A stretch of DNA of 26,948 bases. Source: Acidobacteriota bacterium (GTDB lineage: Bacteria > Acidobacteriota > Terriglobia > Acidiferrales > UBA7541). The stretch lies in contig PMOV01000005.1 in assembly GCA_003161195.1 (NCBI GenBank), forward strand, positions 4,722-31,669. Direction: 5' to 3'. The position numbers were made by a program, and so were the translations under genes. The notes under the pieces were generated by a model that ran no database searches, was not told the DNA's origin, and saw nothing but the letters and a program-made list of their open reading frames with translations. Below, in pieces: positions 23,620 to 26,948 of the stretch. Numbering within the stretch: position 1 is the first letter of the stretch; the number at the start of each line of letters is the position of its first letter.

Positions 23620-24930
23620 CTACCAGGGACTGGCCGGATATATTTTAATCCAATGGGAACGTAGCCGTGGTCGGACTTTCGTTCCGTCTACATCCAACTC
23701 AATTATTTTAGACTCCAAAATAGGCATGTGGCAGTCGATGCAATTGCTCTGGATCTGCTTCCCCGCCCTGGTGTGCGCGGCGGTAGGTTTAACCTCGTGG
23801 CAGGCCAAGCAGTGCTGCGACATCCTTGCAAGATCCATTTCCGGACGATGGACGTCGTGGCAGGTGGTGCAACGCAGGGTGGCGGACATTTTGAAACAGC
23901 GGCTCTTCCTCATAAGCAGTGACTGTCTCCCATGCACATCGCTGTCGGAAGGTGATTCCGATTCACCTAAATCGAGCGATTCGCTGAGAACCTCTCCGGG
24001 TACGTAACTAAACGCCGGACGTAGCTCCACCCCTGCACCGGCGTGACAAAATGCACATAAATCATCCTGCCGCGCTGCTGGAAGTTTCGCGGGATTCACA
24101 ATCCCGATCGCGGCGCCGTGCAACGCTGCAACACCGCCGGATTCTGCATGAACTCGGCCCGGGCCATGGCAAACCTCGCACGAGATTCCGAGCACCACAT
24201 CTTGACTCTTGTACATATTTAGCTCCAGCCCGGGATAAACGGATTGAAAGTAGCTGGCGTGGCACTCCAGGCAACGCGGGAGTATCGGCCTATCGAAGAT
24301 CGCCGCACGATTTGTATAACCAGGACTGACAATCCACTGGCGTACTTGCGCGGAATAGGCCACCGGCAATTCAAATAATTCCTCTTCCCGCCAGTACAGA
24401 TAGTTCTGTCCCCGCACACCAGAACCAATGACCAGGTCGAACGGCTCTGTTCTGCTGTACGGCGACCCCGATGGATTCACTCGCACAGGATGGGCCGAGC
24501 CTTCGTTGGCGAAGGAAGTTTTGCTTTCCGATCCCCAACTGGCTGTCTGGTAGAACTTCCCGTCTCGCGCGTTCATCGCAAACCGCACGTTCAATTTTCG
24601 TGACCATAATCCGTTCGAACCGTCGCGGAAATCGCCGAGAATGGCATTCCCATCGGCGACGCGCGACGTTTGATGATGGGAAGTTTGAGCGTAACTGTCG
24701 GCTATCTCACGGTGGCATTGCGCGCAAATAGCGTCGCCGACGAACGCTGCGCGCGGGAGGAAGGTACTTTGGTTAGCGATCGTCGGTTTTGAACTACGGG
24801 ATTCGCTTGGCGCTTCTGGCTTGCTTTGGGCACGAACCTCTGACCGTTCGACTAACACGGCGAGCACGGCAAGCATTAGCAAACTTGCTGCACAAAATCT
24901 TCGAATCCCATGCGCCGGGGGATCCCGCAT
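23620..24930 (-). CDS. Secreted seven-heme c-type cytochrome
   Basis: A 436-residue exported electron-transfer protein. The signal peptide is clear (RRFCAASLLMLAVLAVL...VRAQ). Seven CxxCH heme-attachment motifs are present: CAQCH (69), CLECH (220), CEVCH (251), CAFCH (292), CTTCH (354), CLACH (374) and CIDCH (397). Their spacing, with a 147-residue heme-free stretch after the first, resembles the cytochrome c554/NapC-like multiheme proteins of the periplasm. Extra histidines (SHHQTS, CHGPGRVHAES, CHDVHRP, PTAAHTRAG) can serve as distal ligands. The ATG at 24930 is preferred to a TTG at 24951, since it begins just before the signal peptide. No partner oxidase or reductase is next to it; the neighbours are the ASPIC/UnbV pair (convergent) and the CBM9-type protein upstream on the same strand. 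Confidence 0.9.
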   Translation of the reverse strand: MRDPPAHGIRRFCAASLLMLAVLAVLVERSEVRAQSKPEAPSESRSSKPTIANQSTFLPRAAFVGDAICAQCHREIADSYAQTSHHQTSRVADGNAILGDFRDGSNGLWSRKLNVRFAMNARDGKFYQTASWGSESKTSFANEGSAHPVRVNPSGSPYSRTEPFDLVIGSGVRGQNYLYWREEELFELPVAYSAQVRQWIVSPGYTNRAAIFDRPILPRCLECHASYFQSVYPGLELNMYKSQDVVLGISCEVCHGPGRVHAESGGVAALHGAAIGIVNPAKLPAARQDDLCAFCHAGAGVELRPAFSYVPGEVLSESLDLGESESPSDSDVHGRQSLLMRKSRCFKMSATLRCTTCHDVHRPEMDLARMSQHCLACHEVKPTAAHTRAGKQIQSNCIDCHMPILESKIIELDVDGTKVRPRLRSHWIKIYPASPW

Positions 24931-25025
24931 AACTTTGCTTTCGTCGATCAAATCCGCGCACCCACAACTATGGCCCTAAGTTGGCGTAAACGCCGGGAAA
25001 ACCGGAAAGGTTCGGCCGACCGCAC

Positions 25026-26948
25026 TTATTTCTCGGCGCCAAATTCCAGCTCGTTAGCCCAATGTGTCTGCCAGTCATCATGGAAGGTAATGGAATTTAC
25101 CTTGGAAACACTGCGACCGGCGGCCAGCTCGTGCTCCGGGCCTCTGTTATCGTTCACTCGGCAAGAGAATTTAATGGTCTCCCCCGCTTGTATCTTTCGG
25201 TACACTTCGGGCATTTCGTTCCAAGGGATAGACGCCTCGACAATCCGAGTGTTGCCTTCTCGCCTGATGACCAATTGACCGCCGGCCACCGGGCCACCAT
25301 CCTTCGGGGATCTGGGCTGTCGTGGAAAAAAATGCTTCCGCGGAATCCCGGGCGCCGCTAACCGCCAGATTTCTGTTCCACCGCCGTATTCTTCCGCCAC
25401 TGGATTCAGCGCAAATTCGTAATCGGTATCCCAGTAGGTCATAAAACGGTCCATCACACCAGGAGGGTGGGCCATCCAAGGCTTTGCATCCAGTGCGTTA
25501 AATGCAAGTTGGACATTATCGTGCTCTCCGCTCCCCGATGGGATATCAAAATTCTTCCGGTACGAGTAATGGCGCACCGCCGCGGGCCAGCGCAAGGCCG
25601 CTTGTTCCTTATCGACAACTTGCTCTGGATAGAAATACGAATCATCGTCCCGCGTGGCGAAGCGCACCATGCCCGGATCGGCCGTCGAGTCAGCAATCTT
25701 GGCGGCAAAATAGAAATTGCTTTCGTCGTAGGCCACGTAAATCGTGGACAGCCCGTTGGGCACCGTCTGATCAAAATTCTTAAAAGGCAGCCACGCCTGT
25801 TCGGTAATGTTTTTACCCACATCCGCACCAGGCACGAGGTTGGGTAGGACCCCGTCCCAATCACGCAGATCGCCGTCAACGTGAATGCTTTTGCGACTGA
25901 GAAAATTTACCCGTAAATCCTCCTCGATACTGGCCCGCTCTCCGCTACCCGCGTCAAAAGTCGCGGTAACCGGATAAATGTTACTGTCCGCGCCCGCTCC
26001 GGCGACAACGGGGAAAGTAACGTCTCGTGCTTCGCCGGGGAGAAGAGTAAGGGTTTGCCTTTCGGGGAAAAACTCTAAACCTGGTATTTCCACTCTTACA
26101 TCACCCGCAATCGGACGGTTCATCACGTTCGTGATTTTTAGGCGTAGCACCGGTTTGCTGCCTATTGGAGCGGTGAAATCGTGGGCCACTAATTCCACGG
26201 GCGCATATCCGCGAATCTCTGCTTCCCGCACCCCCCGCACCAAGTGCGCAAAGGATCCGGCGCTACCGTCGGTGCGTAGAAAGTAGCCCAGTCCGTTAAG
26301 CGGGACACGGATCTTGCCCTTGTCACTTGCCACCGGATTGCCGTAAAAATCGTAAAGCCGTATGTGTCCCGCATCGTCGCCAAGTGTCAGCGAGGCGTCG
26401 TCCGCGAGGCTCACGGAGCGAAACAGCGTGCGCTCTGGCTCGTAAATCTTGCGGAGATCGCCAACGATCACCAGGGTTCCGTCGTCAGTGCCAGGGTTGC
26501 CGGTTTGCGTGTCCGGCAGACCCGCAAAGACGAATACCCATGGTAGGCCGTTTTCGAATAGCAGTTTATCGAACGCCCGCTGCCCAATGAACTTTTGGCT
26601 GGCCGCCACGGCCGCGGATGGCGACCACGCTTGCACTACTGGGAAGACTTCTCCCCCCTGTCTTATGTTCCGGCTTTCGTAAACATTACCTTCGTAAATC
26701 CCGGCAGTTCGTCCCTGGCCTTGGGCACGCATGGACGCGATCACGCCGGCGACCCGATCCTCCGAATTCGCGATCCAGCTTTCCGTGTCCCAAACTCGAA
26801 CGGGCCCATAGGGGCTGCGGCGATTCATCCACTCGGGAACCAACGACGGATCGGCAGCCAACCCTTGGTAGTGAATGCTGATAAAGTCCAACCATTTCAA
26901 AAAATAGTCTGAGCCGTCCGCGAAAAGTTTGTCGCGGGCGTTGGAAGA
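25026..26948 (-). CDS. C-terminal part of a large glycoside-hydrolase-like protein with CBM9-type domain (5' end outside window)
   Basis: The frame is open to the right edge (641 residues before the stop at 25026), so the TTG at 26900 is not the start. The visible N-terminal part looks like the end of a TIM-barrel hydrolase: FISIHYQGL, PVRVWDTESWIAN (a possible catalytic Glu) and LPWVFVFAGLPD. It is followed by beta-sandwich modules (LRLKITNVMNRPIAGDVRVEIPGLEFF) and then, from roughly SIHVDGDLRDWDGVLPN, a CBM9/DOMON-like carbohydrate-binding domain of about 280 residues ending in CRVNDN...WANELEFGAEK. CBM9-like domains at the C-terminus of acidobacterial and planctomycete enzymes bind sugar chain ends. 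The family of the catalytic part cannot be named from what is visible. It lies about 95 bases upstream of the cytochrome gene on the same strand. Confidence 0.7.
   Translation of the reverse strand, partial: SSNARDKLFADGSDYFLKWLDFISIHYQGLAADPSLVPEWMNRRSPYGPVRVWDTESWIANSEDRVAGVIASMRAQGQGRTAGIYEGNVYESRNIRQGGEVFPVVQAWSPSAAVAASQKFIGQRAFDKLLFENGLPWVFVFAGLPDTQTGNPGTDDGTLVIVGDLRKIYEPERTLFRSVSLADDASLTLGDDAGHIRLYDFYGNPVASDKGKIRVPLNGLGYFLRTDGSAGSFAHLVRGVREAEIRGYAPVELVAHDFTAPIGSKPVLRLKITNVMNRPIAGDVRVEIPGLEFFPERQTLTLLPGEARDVTFPVVAGAGADSNIYPVTATFDAGSGERASIEEDLRVNFLSRKSIHVDGDLRDWDGVLPNLVPGADVGKNITEQAWLPFKNFDQTVPNGLSTIYVAYDESNFYFAAKIADSTADPGMVRFATRDDDSYFYPEQVVDKEQAALRWPAAVRHYSYRKNFDIPSGSGEHDNVQLAFNALDAKPWMAHPPGVMDRFMTYWDTDYEFALNPVAEEYGGGTEIWRLAAPGIPRKHFFPRQPRSPKDGGPVAGGQLVIRREGNTRIVEASIPWNEMPEVYRKIQAGETIKFSCRVNDNRGPEHELAAGRSVSKVNSITFHDDWQTHWANELEFGAEK

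Overview
The window reads as a chromosomal carbohydrate-catabolism region of a soil-type bacterium, most likely an acidobacterium. This lineage call is an inference from gene content: many glycoside hydrolases, a secreted TPR protein, paired FG-GAP/ASPIC-UnbV proteins, a secreted seven-heme cytochrome, and moderately high GC by eye. No rRNA, tRNA, CRISPR array, transposase or integrase was seen.

Left part (1-7978): a 5'-truncated GH27 alpha-galactosidase (+), then convergent to it a minus-strand pair of a secreted TPR protein and a GH92 alpha-mannosidase-like enzyme, then a divergent GH3 beta-xylosidase/beta-glucosidase with a PA14 insertion and a clear ribosome site at a TTG start.

Centre (8037-20094) is the most interesting part. 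A minus-strand gene set, in transcription order, encodes an AraC regulator, a Gfo/Idh/MocA dehydrogenase resembling D-apiose dehydrogenase (ApsD), a protein resembling D-apionolactonase (ApnL), an AP-endonuclease-2-type TIM barrel that fits 3-oxo-isoapionate decarboxylase (OiaC), and a phosphogluconate-dehydrogenase-like oxidoreductase that fits D-apionate oxidoisomerase (ApnO). Together these would convert D-apiose through apionolactone, apionate and 3-oxo-isoapionate to L-erythrulose and CO2. Divergently transcribed is a DUF5060/DUF4038 protein of the GH140 apiosidase type, followed by a second Gfo/Idh protein, a PD40 beta-propeller, a ketose 3-epimerase-like TIM barrel and a second AraC regulator paralogous to the first. 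The whole reads as an apioside utilisation locus: release of apiose, its oxidation, and handling of the C4 product, bracketed by two related AraC proteins. The intergenic region between the two arms carries repeated TTGTYAGAA-like motifs spaced by about one and two helical turns, plausible regulator sites. No transporter and no recognisable erythrulose kinase is present.

Right part (20125-26948): two tandem, translationally coupled FG-GAP/ASPIC-UnbV (CRTAC1-type) proteins, then convergent to them a seven-heme c-type cytochrome and the C-terminal part of a large carbohydrate-active protein ending in a CBM9-like domain, which runs off the right edge.

Start codons are uncertain for several genes, since TTG and GTG starts appear to be used here. 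Assignments rest on remembered family motifs, not on database searches.
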